The notes: generated by a model not told the origin, from the letters alone. A DNA stretch of 64,000 bases from Colwellia sp. 20A7 (GCF_009832865.1 NZ_CP047130.1:4216001-4280000), one strand, 5' to 3'; positions 49,639-60,113 are shown, counted from the first letter of the stretch. Program-made: numbers and translations.

Positions 49639-50367
49639 TTGAATAAAAAGCATATATTATTAATTGATGATGATCATGAGTTAGCAGAGCTTTTAGTCGA
49701 TTACTTAGCCCAGCAGAATTTTCTTGTTCACTGCTGCTTTGACGGTCAATCTGGTCTCGAGCAGGCTTTCACTAATAAATACGATTTAATCTTACTTGAT
49801 GTAATGATGCCAAAGCTTAATGGTTTTGAAGTATTGAAAGCACTGGGTCAAGAGCACAAAACGCCTGTTTTAATGTTAACAGCGAAAGGCGATCATAGTG
49901 ATAAAGTTCGAGGCTTAGAATTAGGTGCTGATGATTACCTAGCAAAACCTTTTCATCATCAAGAATTATTAGCACGTATTAATGCAATTTTACGTCGAAT
50001 TCAATTAGTGAGCCAACAAAACGAGCCTTCCATTCAAGCGACTCACGAACAAGAAAAGTCTCTTTTAACAGTAAATGATATAGCACTTAATCATGCGATA
50101 AGAGCGGCCTCTTGCCATGGGAATTCCATTGAATTAACAGGTACTGAATATCAAATATTAACGTTATTATTAGAAAATCACGGTAAAATAATTTCTAAAG
50201 ATACCATTTCAGAGCAAGTATTAAGCCGAAAACTTAGTCCGTTTGATCGTAGTATTGACGTACATATTGGTAATATTCGTAGAAAATTCCTTCCTTTTTG
50301 TTCCGGTGAAAAAATAAAAACAGTCCGTGGTGCTGGTTATTTATTCTTAACAGGTGAGGATAGTTAA
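49639..50367 (+). CDS. cpxR: CpxR-like OmpR-family response regulator
   Basis: This 242-residue regulator has a receiver (DDD pocket, D54 in ILLDVMMPKLNG, lysine in YLAKPFHH) and a winged helix ending KTVRGAGYLFL. Sequence and context (CpxP-like gene divergent, CpxA-like kinase next) support a CpxR role. It starts at TTG 49639 with TAAGGTAAG upstream. In E. coli Cpx responds to misfolded envelope proteins. Confidence 0.9.
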   Translation: MNKKHILLIDDDHELAELLVDYLAQQNFLVHCCFDGQSGLEQAFTNKYDLILLDVMMPKLNGFEVLKALGQEHKTPVLMLTAKGDHSDKVRGLELGADDYLAKPFHHQELLARINAILRRIQLVSQQNEPSIQATHEQEKSLLTVNDIALNHAIRAASCHGNSIELTGTEYQILTLLLENHGKIISKDTISEQVLSRKLSPFDRSIDVHIGNIRRKFLPFCSGEKIKTVRGAGYLFLTGEDS

Positions 50368-50368
50368 C

Positions 50369-51802
50369 ATGTCTCTTATCAAGACGTCGTCTAAAATGAA
50401 GACCTTGTTATCTTCATTTACCGTTAAGCTATTTGTGTGGTTTTGGCTTATTGCTATTACATCAATTATTAGTACACGCTGGATTTCTCAACAGCTGTCA
50501 AATGATGCTATTCGTGAAGTAGTTAGCCAAGAGCCAAAACCTGATGAACTGTATCAATTAAACAAAATGGCAAAACGTATTACACGTCATAAAGCAGACA
50601 ACATTGAGCAATTATTAACACAACAAGAAAAAAGACTTGTCCGCACACCCTTTAATATTTGGTTAAAAAGTACCGATGACAATTCAAGGGTGGTTAGTGC
50701 TATACCGTTGCCAACAAAGCTACAACGCGTATTAACTGATTACCTTAGCGAGAACTCTTTTACTCAACCAAAAACTAGCTTTTTTTCACACACAGAAGTG
50801 GTTGGTCCGGCGGTAATCAATATTAATAATCAGGCTTATCAACTTTTTATTTCGCGTAAAGTTCACAAACAAAATATAAGTCAAATTGTTCAATCGCTAC
50901 CCTACTGGCTGCGTATTCTTACGCCAACTTTAATCAGTTTTTTACTCTGCTTGCTACTAGCACACTCATTTAGTAAGCCTATTCGCCTCATTAAAAAAGC
51001 AACGACAAAATTAGGTCAAGGTGATTTTGACTCTCGTGTTGAAGGCGTTGGTCAACTTAGTGGCGAGCTAGAGCAATTAGCAAATAGTTTTAATAAAATG
51101 GCAGAGCAACTACAACAAAACCAAAGCTCACAACGGCGTTTATTAGGTGATGTTTCACATGAACTTCGTTCACCTATGACAAGGCTGCAAATGGCACTAG
51201 GGTTAGCACAACAAGAATCAACAACACCACAAGCCCGTGAACAATATTTACAGCGTTGCCAACGAGAAATCGATCGGTTAGATCATATGATTGAAAATGT
51301 ATTAGTACTCTCTCGATTAGAAAACACCTTACAAAAAGCAGAATATGAACAAGTTAATCTGTCGACATTGATACAAAATATTATAAACGATGAGCAATTT
51401 ATAGCTGATAAGAAGTCTATTAAAATTAACTATATTGCGCCTGCTAAAATAATACTATTAGCTGACCAAACCTTACTCACAAGTGCAATTAGTAACGTAC
51501 TTAACAACGCAGTAAAATATAGCCCAGAACAAAGCGCGATTAATGTTAAATTATCGGTAGAAAAACAAAAGGTTATTTTAGTCGTTAGTGATAGCGGCAA
51601 TGGCGTGCCTGAAGAGTCATTAACGCAGCTTTTTACACCATTTTATCGGGTAAATCTTGCGAGAGATCGTGCAACAGGTGGAACAGGTTTAGGTTTAGCA
51701 ATAGCGAAACAAGCTGTTATCACGCACCAAGGTGAAATTCTTGCTAAAAATAACGCAGATAATGGATTATCTGTTATTATCGAACTTCCTTATTTTGAAT
51801 AA
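50369..51802 (+). CDS. cpxA: CpxA-like sensor histidine kinase
   Basis: This 477-residue inner-membrane kinase has a helix at about 18-38, a periplasmic sensor (about 40-190) and a helix at about 190-210. HAMP (FSKPIRLIKKATTKL), HisKA with phosphohistidine in GDVSHELRSPMTRL and HATPase with DSGNGVP and GGTGLGLAI follow. The ATG at 50369 has GAGGA upstream; a GTG at 50354 overlaps the regulator. It follows the CpxR-like gene by one base. Confidence 0.92.
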   Translation: MSLIKTSSKMKTLLSSFTVKLFVWFWLIAITSIISTRWISQQLSNDAIREVVSQEPKPDELYQLNKMAKRITRHKADNIEQLLTQQEKRLVRTPFNIWLKSTDDNSRVVSAIPLPTKLQRVLTDYLSENSFTQPKTSFFSHTEVVGPAVININNQAYQLFISRKVHKQNISQIVQSLPYWLRILTPTLISFLLCLLLAHSFSKPIRLIKKATTKLGQGDFDSRVEGVGQLSGELEQLANSFNKMAEQLQQNQSSQRRLLGDVSHELRSPMTRLQMALGLAQQESTTPQAREQYLQRCQREIDRLDHMIENVLVLSRLENTLQKAEYEQVNLSTLIQNIINDEQFIADKKSIKINYIAPAKIILLADQTLLTSAISNVLNNAVKYSPEQSAINVKLSVEKQKVILVVSDSGNGVPEESLTQLFTPFYRVNLARDRATGGTGLGLAIAKQAVITHQGEILAKNNADNGLSVIIELPYFE

Positions 51803-51836
51803 AATAATATATTAACAAAGACGTATTTACTTATCT

Positions 51837-54257
51837 ATGAACACATCTGCTTCTACTCAAAAAAAGTCACTTTTTTCACATAAATTATTAAAAATAATTC
51901 CGGCAATATTTATAAGTATCTACCTGATTATTTGGGGTATTTCATCGCCTCTTAGTAAGTATTTTATTGAGCCTTTATTACAAGAACAAGGATTAACACT
52001 ATCATCTGAGGCGAGTATTTACTACAACCCCTTTTTAAGCCAATTAACGATTAGTGATTTTGCTCTATACAGCAATAATGCAAATGAAGCAGAAAAAGTA
52101 CTTTCTTTAAATAAATTAACCGTTCGTTTAACGTTATATCGTTTATTGTTTGACGAAATAGTCGTCAGCGAATTTGAATTAAATGACGTTTATCTTAAAG
52201 TAGTCAAAACCCCTTCTCAGTTAATCATTGCGGGTATTGATTTAAATAAAGAAAGCGATACGGCACCTGAAGAAAAAACGCCTGAAACTGTATCAGAGCC
52301 ACTTCCGTATCAACTGATATTACCGCGACTATCATTAAATAAAGTCAATATTGATATAAATAATAACGAAATACCTCATCAAATAGATATCAATGAACTA
52401 TTAATTAGCGAAATAAAAGCAAACCTAGAATCTCAAACTGCACGAGTAAGTTTCCAGAGCGCTATAGATGGCACAGCACTAGAAATAGTTGCTGATGCAG
52501 TATTTGATAATGGACAAGGTGAAGTTAATAGTCAGTTATCAATAAACGATTACCCAATTCAAAAAATACAGCCTTACGTCACTGAACTCTCTGAACTTAG
52601 CGGTTTTCTTTCATTTACAAGTCAGCAAAAAGTAACTATCGCGTCAGATATAGTTACTTTACATGTTAATAAAGCGGAACTGAGTAACAAAGATCTTATC
52701 GTTGGTTATCAAGAACAATTTTTTAACCTTAAATACTTTAAAACAAGTATCGATGATTTACTACTTACGCTTAATGGCGATAAGATCACTGAACTAAGTG
52801 GTATGAGCCAACTAACGCTAAATGATGCAGAGGTTCATTATGAAAAAACAAGTCAAAAGTTGGCTTATATTAAGCAATTAGCATTACAAGATATTAGCTT
52901 TTATTTAACTGACGGCGAGCCGCAAGTAAAAATAGCAAACCTTATTATTGACGAAATTTATGGCTCAAAAAATGAAGAGACAACATACCCACCTATCGTT
53001 GCTTTAAAACAATTTAGTGTTAAAGATGTTTTTGCCAATGCAAAACAACTCTCTATCGATACGATAATTTTAGATAGTTTACAAAGTAACTTAATTTTAA
53101 ATGAAGAAAGTGCGATAGCTAATTTAGTTTCATTACCTATATCAGAAGCCGAACCTGAAAAAGATGAGGTGCTAGAAGAAGTGGTAACAGTTGAAGTTGA
53201 AACCTCACCACAAGAAATCCCCTTCATTATTTCATTAAACAAGTTTTCATTAATAAGCGATAACCAGCTAACTCTCATAGATAATAGTGTTGAGCCTATG
53301 ATGCAAAGTAAAGTGATTATAGACACACTAACGTTAGGTGCATTAAGTAATGCAGCGAACAAACAAGAAGAGCAAACACCATTTGAATTAAAAGGCCGTA
53401 TTAATAAATATGCGCATTTTGACTTTAAGGGCTTCAGCCTGCCCTTTTCTCAAACACAGAAACACCATTTAGAAGGATCTTTACAAGAGCTTTCGTTGCC
53501 AGCAGTCTCTCGCTACATGAAAAAAGCGGTAAATATGGAACTAAAAAGTGGACAACTCAATACTGACATAAAGGTGACGCTAACTGGCGAAGAACTTAAT
53601 GGCAAAGTGCTTATTCTCTTACGGAGTTTAGAAACAGCCGTAGCAGGAAATGATGAAGCGGGCTCTTTAATTGATCAAGGTGCATTACCTTTTAATATGG
53701 CACTTGGTATGCTGAAAGATGGTCATGGTGATGTAGAGCTTGACGTAGATCTATCGGGTTCAACCTCAGATCCAAGCTTTGGTATGAGTAGTATAGTAAC
53801 GTTAATAACCCAAAAAGCAATTTGGATGGCTACAAAAGACTATGTTATGACTACATTCGTCCCTTACGCTAATGTTGTTTCTGTTGCGATGAGTGTAGGT
53901 GAATTTGCCTTAAAATTACGCTTTGATGATTTGATATATCAAACTAAACAAATTGAGCCAAACGAAGCACAGCAAGCCTACTTGCAAGGCTTTATCGCGC
54001 TAATGCAAGATAAAGAAAAAACCCGAGTAAATATTTGCGGCATTAGTGTTCCAGCCGATATAAACTTAAATGCCGGCACTAAAGTAACTGATATAAAACA
54101 CATCAATCAACTAAAAGAGATTGCTGAACAACGAGAAGCCACGTTTAAAGATTATATTATTGAGCATGGTGGCATTGCCTCATCAAGGCTATTATTATGT
54201 GCACCTAAAATAGATAGCAGCGAAAACGCACAACCGCGTATAGAGTTGTCTGTTTAA
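51837..54257 (+). CDS. DUF748 (AsmA-like) envelope protein
   Basis: This 806-residue protein has one N-terminal membrane helix (about 20-40, LLKIIPAIFISIYLIIWGI) and a long periplasmic part. It matches DUF748, an AsmA-like family with repeated strands (SQLTISDFALYSN, FHFKGFSLPFS-like, GMLKDGHGDVELDVDLSGS). Such proteins are proposed to carry phospholipids to the outer membrane or shape it. An acidic low-complexity stretch lies near 440-460. It lies 34 bases after the CpxA-like gene, so it is probably in the same envelope-stress operon. Confidence 0.85.
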   Translation: MNTSASTQKKSLFSHKLLKIIPAIFISIYLIIWGISSPLSKYFIEPLLQEQGLTLSSEASIYYNPFLSQLTISDFALYSNNANEAEKVLSLNKLTVRLTLYRLLFDEIVVSEFELNDVYLKVVKTPSQLIIAGIDLNKESDTAPEEKTPETVSEPLPYQLILPRLSLNKVNIDINNNEIPHQIDINELLISEIKANLESQTARVSFQSAIDGTALEIVADAVFDNGQGEVNSQLSINDYPIQKIQPYVTELSELSGFLSFTSQQKVTIASDIVTLHVNKAELSNKDLIVGYQEQFFNLKYFKTSIDDLLLTLNGDKITELSGMSQLTLNDAEVHYEKTSQKLAYIKQLALQDISFYLTDGEPQVKIANLIIDEIYGSKNEETTYPPIVALKQFSVKDVFANAKQLSIDTIILDSLQSNLILNEESAIANLVSLPISEAEPEKDEVLEEVVTVEVETSPQEIPFIISLNKFSLISDNQLTLIDNSVEPMMQSKVIIDTLTLGALSNAANKQEEQTPFELKGRINKYAHFDFKGFSLPFSQTQKHHLEGSLQELSLPAVSRYMKKAVNMELKSGQLNTDIKVTLTGEELNGKVLILLRSLETAVAGNDEAGSLIDQGALPFNMALGMLKDGHGDVELDVDLSGSTSDPSFGMSSIVTLITQKAIWMATKDYVMTTFVPYANVVSVAMSVGEFALKLRFDDLIYQTKQIEPNEAQQAYLQGFIALMQDKEKTRVNICGISVPADINLNAGTKVTDIKHINQLKEIAEQREATFKDYIIEHGGIASSRLLLCAPKIDSSENAQPRIELSV

Positions 54258-54274
54258 TCCCATTTATTATCATA

Positions 54275-54304
54275 AAATTAGCTCTGTCTTAGCAGAGCTA
54301 ATTT
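54275..54304 (+). terminator. Terminator of the cpxRA-DUF748 operon
   Basis: AAATTAGCTCTG and CAGAGCTAATTT form a 12-bp perfect stem with a 6-base loop, 17 bases after the DUF748 gene. Confidence 0.8.
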
Positions 54305-54474
54305 CTGCGTAAATCAATCTCCGCAAGTATAAATAGTGTCGATATAACTTTACGAGTAACCGTATGGAATATTGATCGTAGATATACCTAGTTAAATAAA
54401 CTAAGATAATAATATTATTATATTTTAAACGCTCTTTTACTGTTAAAGCTCTTACGTTTAGAGGATATGTTTTA

Positions 54475-57400
54475 TTGTTTTTTATTAAGTTTACCTATTT
54501 TATTATTTTTCTTGTTGGCCTTATTACGCCTGCCTTCAGTCATGAGCATTCTTCAAAATTCACTAACGAATATTCTGTTGAAATGTTAACGTCTGAAGAT
54601 GGTTTTGTTGCGTCAGAAATCTATTCAATTATTCAAGATAATAAAGGGTTACTTTGGTTTGGCACCGGTGAAAATGGTGTTATGCGTTATGATGGCCGTA
54701 AAGTTACTCTTTTTGAATTTGACGGTATTAGTACTAACAGCTTATCCCATAATTATGCTGGCAACCTGATGTTAGACCGTGAAGGGAAAATATGGATAGG
54801 CACTTGGGGAGGTGGCGCTAACCTATATGAACCTAAGACAGGAAAATTTGAGCACTTTGTTCATGAACCCGAACGAGCTGACTCTATTTCATCTAACCGT
54901 ATACAAAGCTTACACCATGATAAAGAAGGAGCTATTTGGTTAGGCTCATATGAACATGGTTTAAATAAATACCTTGGAGATAATAGTTTTGAGCACGTTC
55001 AAAATATTGAAGGCGTCGACTCGAGTTTATCTCATAATAGAATATGGGATATTGAAGACAACGATAGTAATAGCCTTTGGGTGGCGACTAGCTTTGGTTT
55101 AAATTTATATAATAAACGTAATCATACTTTTTCCCATTTTCTCCCTGAGCCAGCCAACTTAACGCCCACAGGCGCAAACGAAATTAGAAGCATTTTAAAG
55201 ACGTCACAAAATAAAATTTATATTGGCACTCAAAAAGGTCCATTTATATTTGATACAGTGAATAATGTTTTTACCCCCTTAGAAACTTTAATCGATGAAA
55301 CCTTAGGTCAAGTCAACTCAATGATTGAAGATCATGAAGGTAATATTTGGTTTGTAACGAGTAAAGGCTTATTTCATCAATCACAAACAAGTTCTCACAT
55401 TGAAAGATTTGAGCTTGAATACAGTCATGGTTTAAGAATAGTTTTTGAAGATAGCTCCCAAACACTCTGGGTTACTAATGAGAATCACGGTATTTACAAA
55501 ATAATACCAAAACGAAAATTTAAAACTATTAATAGTGATAATTTAACAGCCCCCAATGGCATCATTGTTGATCCTAATGGCGATGTATTAATCGCATCAT
55601 CATTATCTGCATTGTATAAATGGCATGTATCAGCACAAAAGTTAGAAACATTATCCCCAAATATTTTTAGTAATGAGAATAGTTATGAAGGAAATCGCTT
55701 ATTCGATAAGCCTATTATGATTTCGGATGGAGTAAACAGCTTATGGCTTGGACAAGATGATGGGTTAGCTAAATTTAACTTCATAACCCAACAAGTTCAA
55801 TTATTAAAATATCCTCCTTCAGATCCTCATTACAAACAGTTCAGAGAGATACGAGCACTTAACATTGATCGCCATGGAACCCTTTGGATTGGAACATATA
55901 AAAACGGTATATATCACTATAATCCATCGACTAAAACCTTTACTCACTTAGATGATTCTTTGGGCCTATCTCACCCTGAAGTATTAAAAATATATAAAGA
56001 TAATGAACAAAAAATTTGGGTTGGGACCGGAGATGGCTTAAACCTATGGGATGAAGATAATCATAAATTTGTAGTATTTAAAAATGATATAAATAAAACG
56101 GGCAGTTTATTAGGAAAAATAGTACAAGATATACATCAGTCCAAAGATGGTAAATTATGGATTGCCACGCAAAAAGGGCTCAATTTATATTTACCTGAAA
56201 CCAAAACTTTCCAATATTTTGATAAAAACAATGGTTTACCCACATCGTTAATTCGTGCAATTACCGATGATAATATGGGAAATTTGTGGCTAACAACCAA
56301 CAAAGGAATTTCAAAATTAGATCCTCTATCTGGAGATATTACCAACTTTGACCGCTATAGTGGCTTATTAGGCTTAAACTATTATCCGGGCAGCCTAGTA
56401 AAAGCTGATGACGGAACATTATTTACCAGTAGTCAACGAGGAGTTGAGTTTTTTAGTACCTCACCTATTGAAACAAATGATTATGAATTTAATATTGTTT
56501 TAACGGGTTTTAATAAAATGGGAAAGCCCATAAAGCTTGATACCCCATACGCTTATGTTACCGAGATGCAACTGTCTTATCGTGATTACTTTTTCTCTTT
56601 TGAATTCTCTGTTTTAGACTTTATTTCTCCTAACAAAAATATGTACGCTTATAAATTGGAAGGATACGATGAAAACTGGATTGATATGGGTAATAGAAAT
56701 ATAGTTTCATTTACTAATTTAGATGGTGGTACTTATAAATTATTAGTTAAAGCAACAAACAGTAGTGGTAAGTGGGGTGATAAAATATTATCCATTGATC
56801 TTATTGTATCTAACCCTCCCTGGAAAACGTGGTGGGCTTATAGTTTATATGTATTAGTCTCTATTCTAACTATATTTGTCTTTATTTATTTGAGAACACG
56901 ACTACAACAGAAAGAAATTGATATTCAGAAAAAATTTGTTGTTGTACTTGAGGAGCAAGTCATGGAAAAAACGGCATCATTGAACGCCCAAGCTAAAGAT
57001 TTAATAGCAGTAAATAAACAATTGAAGATACTTACTTATCAAGATGGGTTAACCGGTTTATATAATCGACGATATTTTGATAAGAGGTTAAATGAAGAAA
57101 TAAGCAGGCATCACCGTCAGCAACAACCCCTTTCTCTTATTATTGGCGATATAGATCACTTTAAACTTTTTAATGATTTTTATGGTCATCAAAAAGGTGA
57201 TGATTGCCTTAAAAAAGTAGCACAATGCATTATTGATAATGTGGCCCGTATCACAGATGCCAATTGTCGTTATGGAGGCGAAGAGTTTGCCATTATTCTG
57301 CCAAACACCGCTGTTGCAGAATCGACACTTATTGCTGAGCGCTTATGCTCAGCCATAGAAAATATGAAAATTATCCATGAAAAATCAAGAACTAGTGAAT

Positions 57401-57546
57401 TTATTACATTAACACTAGGCGTGGTAACTGTACTTCAAGAGCAAAAGACATCCGTAGACTCAATCGTACTAAGCGCCGACAAAGCCCTTTATCTTGGCAA
57501 ATCCAATGGTAGAAATAACATAACTCGCGCTGAGTATAAGTCATAA
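54475..57546 (+). CDS. Propeller-sensor diguanylate cyclase
   Basis: This 1023-residue membrane protein has a signal peptide (to about 23). A periplasmic two-bladed propeller sensor follows, of repeated regulator-propeller motifs (LLWFGTGENGVMRYDG, KIWIGTWGGGANLYE, TLWIGTYKNGIYHY). Then come a Y_Y_Y domain (about 690-770), a helix at about 786-806, a coiled coil and a GGDEF domain. The active site is GGEEF (934-938), and an inhibitory RxxD site lies five residues before it. It makes c-di-GMP. It starts at TTG 54475 after GAGGA; an ATG at 54467 is out of frame. Confidence 0.93.
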   Translation: MFFIKFTYFIIFLVGLITPAFSHEHSSKFTNEYSVEMLTSEDGFVASEIYSIIQDNKGLLWFGTGENGVMRYDGRKVTLFEFDGISTNSLSHNYAGNLMLDREGKIWIGTWGGGANLYEPKTGKFEHFVHEPERADSISSNRIQSLHHDKEGAIWLGSYEHGLNKYLGDNSFEHVQNIEGVDSSLSHNRIWDIEDNDSNSLWVATSFGLNLYNKRNHTFSHFLPEPANLTPTGANEIRSILKTSQNKIYIGTQKGPFIFDTVNNVFTPLETLIDETLGQVNSMIEDHEGNIWFVTSKGLFHQSQTSSHIERFELEYSHGLRIVFEDSSQTLWVTNENHGIYKIIPKRKFKTINSDNLTAPNGIIVDPNGDVLIASSLSALYKWHVSAQKLETLSPNIFSNENSYEGNRLFDKPIMISDGVNSLWLGQDDGLAKFNFITQQVQLLKYPPSDPHYKQFREIRALNIDRHGTLWIGTYKNGIYHYNPSTKTFTHLDDSLGLSHPEVLKIYKDNEQKIWVGTGDGLNLWDEDNHKFVVFKNDINKTGSLLGKIVQDIHQSKDGKLWIATQKGLNLYLPETKTFQYFDKNNGLPTSLIRAITDDNMGNLWLTTNKGISKLDPLSGDITNFDRYSGLLGLNYYPGSLVKADDGTLFTSSQRGVEFFSTSPIETNDYEFNIVLTGFNKMGKPIKLDTPYAYVTEMQLSYRDYFFSFEFSVLDFISPNKNMYAYKLEGYDENWIDMGNRNIVSFTNLDGGTYKLLVKATNSSGKWGDKILSIDLIVSNPPWKTWWAYSLYVLVSILTIFVFIYLRTRLQQKEIDIQKKFVVVLEEQVMEKTASLNAQAKDLIAVNKQLKILTYQDGLTGLYNRRYFDKRLNEEISRHHRQQQPLSLIIGDIDHFKLFNDFYGHQKGDDCLKKVAQCIIDNVARITDANCRYGGEEFAIILPNTAVAESTLIAERLCSAIENMKIIHEKSRTSEFITLTLGVVTVLQEQKTSVDSIVLSADKALYLGKSNGRNNITRAEYKS

Positions 57547-57597
57547 AAAAAATTGATAAAATAGGTTCTTTATTTAACTTTCACTATTTCTGGGTTA

Positions 57598-57626
57598 TGC
57601 ACATATTTTGCACATTGTTTAGTTAT
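57598..57626. promoter_or_regulatory. TGCACAT direct repeat (site A)
   Basis: TGCACAT-ATTT-TGCACAT, followed by TGTT-TAGTTAT as a weaker third unit; the period is 11 bases throughout. Matching sites lie before the EF-hand gene (60096) and the cotH gene (61090). The OmpR/PhoB-like spacing and the regulator gene downstream suggest autoregulation. Confidence 0.6.
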
Positions 57627-57671
57627 GCTTATACATCGCTAAGTTATTTTAAGCCTTAGCAGTGTATAAGT

Positions 57672-57707
57672 CTTAAGTTATGCTTAAACCTTAAGTTATG
57701 TTTAAAC
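57672..57707. repeat. Two tandem 18-bp units before the kinase gene
   Basis: CTTAAGTTATGCTTAAAC and CTTAAGTTATGTTTAAAC follow each other with one mismatch. Related sequence (TTTAGTTATGCTTATAC at 57618, CTAAGTTATTTTAAG at 57639) precedes them. Each unit is itself a dyad. Confidence 0.75.
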
Positions 57708-57778
57708 ATTATTGATAATCACAAATATTGCAATGTCACTCGTTATTTATCCAGATTAGATTAGGATCTTCCTTTCAA

Positions 57779-59260
57779 ATGAAAATTCAAAATAAACTAT
57801 TTTTGATCTTATTTAGCTTTAGTTTTTTACTCGTCACTTTATTAGTCTTCCTAATGCAATGGAGCATTGGCAAAGGCATGATTAACTATGTAAATACCAA
57901 AGAGGTAGAAGCGCTTAAACCCGTGGTGATAGAGCTAGCTAAAGAATATCAGATAGAAAATAACTGGGTTAGCATGACTGGACGTCATGATAAATTTATT
58001 CGTTTAATTTCAGAACAACTTGCTGCAAGCGAATTTTCCCCAAAACAAAAAAAACGCTCATCTGAACACTTAGCTTTTCGTCAACCTCCACCAACTCGTC
58101 CTTCATCAGAGCAAGGTTCTCGTCCACCTAGAAATGACTTACATGAAGGAAGAACACCACCACCATCGCGAGAAAATGAAGCCTTTTATGCTTTACTTGA
58201 TCGCAACCAAAATCTTGTGGTTGGTAGATATATTGAGGAAATAGATTACAGTAAAACAGAAATAGTAGTTAAAGAGATTATCGTTGGTTATTTTGCTGTT
58301 TCTAAGCGTAATCAGCTTACCCAAGGCTATGAAGTCGACTTTATTGAGCAACAACAATATTACTTATGGATTATAGCCCTATTTGTTATGAGTTTAGTTG
58401 CTTTAGTAACTCTGCCATTAGCTCGGCATTTAGTTGAACCTCTAAAGCTAATAACTCAAGGAATGCACAAACTCACCCAAGGTGACTATCAACAATCTAT
58501 TAATTTAAACAGAGAAGATGAACTTGGAAGACTAAGTAGAGATTATAATGAATTAGCGCATTCTTTGGCAGAGAGTGAAACGACTAGAAAGCGTTGGTTA
58601 GCTAATATATCCCATGAACTACGCACACCTGTAGCTATCTTACGTGGCGAATTAGAAGCGATGTTAGATGAAGTGAGACCATTGAATAAAAAAAATATTG
58701 CTTCAGCAAATGACGAGGTAAAGCATCTTCAGCGATTAATTGATGACTTAAATTTACTGACCAGTGCTGACATTGGCGGTATGCGCTATCGTAAAAAAAA
58801 TGAAGAATTAACACAGTTAATGCATGGCGTGATAGATAAATATCGTAGTTATTTGAATGATGCTAATATCACACTTGATATTGAAATCATTGAACAAAGT
58901 ATTAATGTTTACGTCGATAAAACTCGCCTTTGCCAATCATTTGAAAATATTATTAATAATGCGATCAAATATTCATCCGCATCATGCTTTAAAATATCCT
59001 TGAGCATTGAAAATTCTCATCATCACTCAAACGTATTGATTAAATTTGAAGACAATGGTGTCGGCGTAGACGATATTCATTTGAGTCATTTATTTGAACA
59101 TTTATACCGTGTTGAAGATTCTCGAAATAGAAAAACAGGCGGTTCAGGTTTAGGTTTATCGATATGCCGACATATTGTCATGGCACATCAGGGAGAAATT
59201 ACCGCTGAAAACTCGCCTCTTGGTGGTTTAGCTATTATTATTAAGTTACCTATAGTTTAA
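57779..59260 (+). CDS. BaeS/CpxA-type sensor histidine kinase with Pro-rich sensor loop
   Basis: This 493-residue inner-membrane kinase has a helix at about 7-27 and a periplasmic sensor containing a Pro/Arg-rich stretch (FRQPPPTRPSSEQGSRPP, about 100-135). A helix at about 198-218, HAMP (LVEPLKLITQGMHKLTQGDY), HisKA with phosphohistidine in ANISHELRTPVAIL and HATPase with EDNGVGV and GGSGLGLSI complete it. The start at 57779 fits the signal-anchor; a TTG at 57728 would add 17 odd residues. Its regulator follows by 45 bases. The Pro/Arg stretch echoes those in the next three proteins. Confidence 0.92.
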   Translation: MKIQNKLFLILFSFSFLLVTLLVFLMQWSIGKGMINYVNTKEVEALKPVVIELAKEYQIENNWVSMTGRHDKFIRLISEQLAASEFSPKQKKRSSEHLAFRQPPPTRPSSEQGSRPPRNDLHEGRTPPPSRENEAFYALLDRNQNLVVGRYIEEIDYSKTEIVVKEIIVGYFAVSKRNQLTQGYEVDFIEQQQYYLWIIALFVMSLVALVTLPLARHLVEPLKLITQGMHKLTQGDYQQSINLNREDELGRLSRDYNELAHSLAESETTRKRWLANISHELRTPVAILRGELEAMLDEVRPLNKKNIASANDEVKHLQRLIDDLNLLTSADIGGMRYRKKNEELTQLMHGVIDKYRSYLNDANITLDIEIIEQSINVYVDKTRLCQSFENIINNAIKYSSASCFKISLSIENSHHHSNVLIKFEDNGVGVDDIHLSHLFEHLYRVEDSRNRKTGGSGLGLSICRHIVMAHQGEITAENSPLGGLAIIIKLPIV

Positions 59261-59305
59261 TAATACATAATATACTTATACTTATTCCTGCTTTAGAGTA
59301 CTAGA

Positions 59306-59971
59306 ATGTCAAATTCAATATTGATTGTAGAAGATGAAATTAAGCTTGCAGAGCTATTAGCTGATTATTTCAAACTAACAGAATATGAACCTCATTTAAT
59401 TCATCATGGCGATGAAGTTATTGATTGGGTAAAAAAACACCAGCCTAGCGCAATTTTACTCGATATCATGTTGCCAGGTAAAAATGGCATAGATATATGC
59501 AAAGAAATTCGCCAATTTTCGAATATCCCTATTTTACTCGTTACTGCAAAAGTTGATGAAATCGATCGATTATTAGGACTAGAGTTAGGTGCTGATGACT
59601 ATATATGTAAACCTTTTAGCCCGCGTGAAGTTGTTGCTCGAGTTAAAGCCGTTTTAAGAAGAACCCAAACGATTCAATATGCTACTGAGATATTAAAACT
59701 TGATGAACATCGTTTTACCGTTGAATATCATAATCAAGAAGTAACACTAACCTCGGTAGAGTTTCAATTATTAAAACCTTTGGCTAACAAACCAGAAAGA
59801 ATTTTTACCCGTGAACAGTTAATGCAAAACATGTATTCGGATCAACGCATTGTAAACAACCGTACAATTGACAGTCACATTAAAAAACTTCGCAAGAAGC
59901 TTGCTGATATTAGTGAAGGAAAAGACTGGATTCAATCCGTTTATGGCACGGGTTATCGCTTAATGTTGTAG
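59306..59971 (+). CDS. BaeR-like OmpR-family response regulator
   Basis: This 221-residue regulator has a receiver (EDE pocket, D53 in LLDIMLPGKNG, lysine in YICKPFSP) and a winged helix ending IQSVYGTGYRLML. It belongs to the BaeR/CpxR group. It is the likely reader of the TGCACAT direct repeats found before its own operon, the EF-hand operon and cotH (inference). Confidence 0.94.
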   Translation: MSNSILIVEDEIKLAELLADYFKLTEYEPHLIHHGDEVIDWVKKHQPSAILLDIMLPGKNGIDICKEIRQFSNIPILLVTAKVDEIDRLLGLELGADDYICKPFSPREVVARVKAVLRRTQTIQYATEILKLDEHRFTVEYHNQEVTLTSVEFQLLKPLANKPERIFTREQLMQNMYSDQRIVNNRTIDSHIKKLRKKLADISEGKDWIQSVYGTGYRLML

Positions 59972-60095
59972 CTTACTTGAAACTATAAGCTTTACAGTAT
60001 TAATACCGTGCCTTAATTAACGGAACTTCTGCGTAATAAATACCCTTTTAATTTTGTTATATTAATGATACCAATTCTAAAATTTCCTCTTTTCT

Positions 60096-60113
60096 TGCAC
60101 ATTATTTGCTATT
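60096..60113. promoter_or_regulatory. TGCACAT direct repeat (site B)
   Basis: TGCACAT-TATT-TGCTATT has the same 11-base period as sites A and C and lies about 108 bases before the EF-hand gene. Confidence 0.5.

Larger units (their letters stand above)
57547..57778. other. Promoter region of the second kinase-regulator operon
   Basis: This 232-base AT-rich region carries the TGCACAT direct repeat and an 18-bp tandem repeat, listed separately. No terminator for the cyclase gene is obvious. Confidence 0.5.

Noticed and set aside
52958..53362. 134-codon minus-strand frame inside the DUF748 gene
   Set aside because: Ser/Leu-rich shadow of an acidic coding region, with no promoter or ribosome site of its own.
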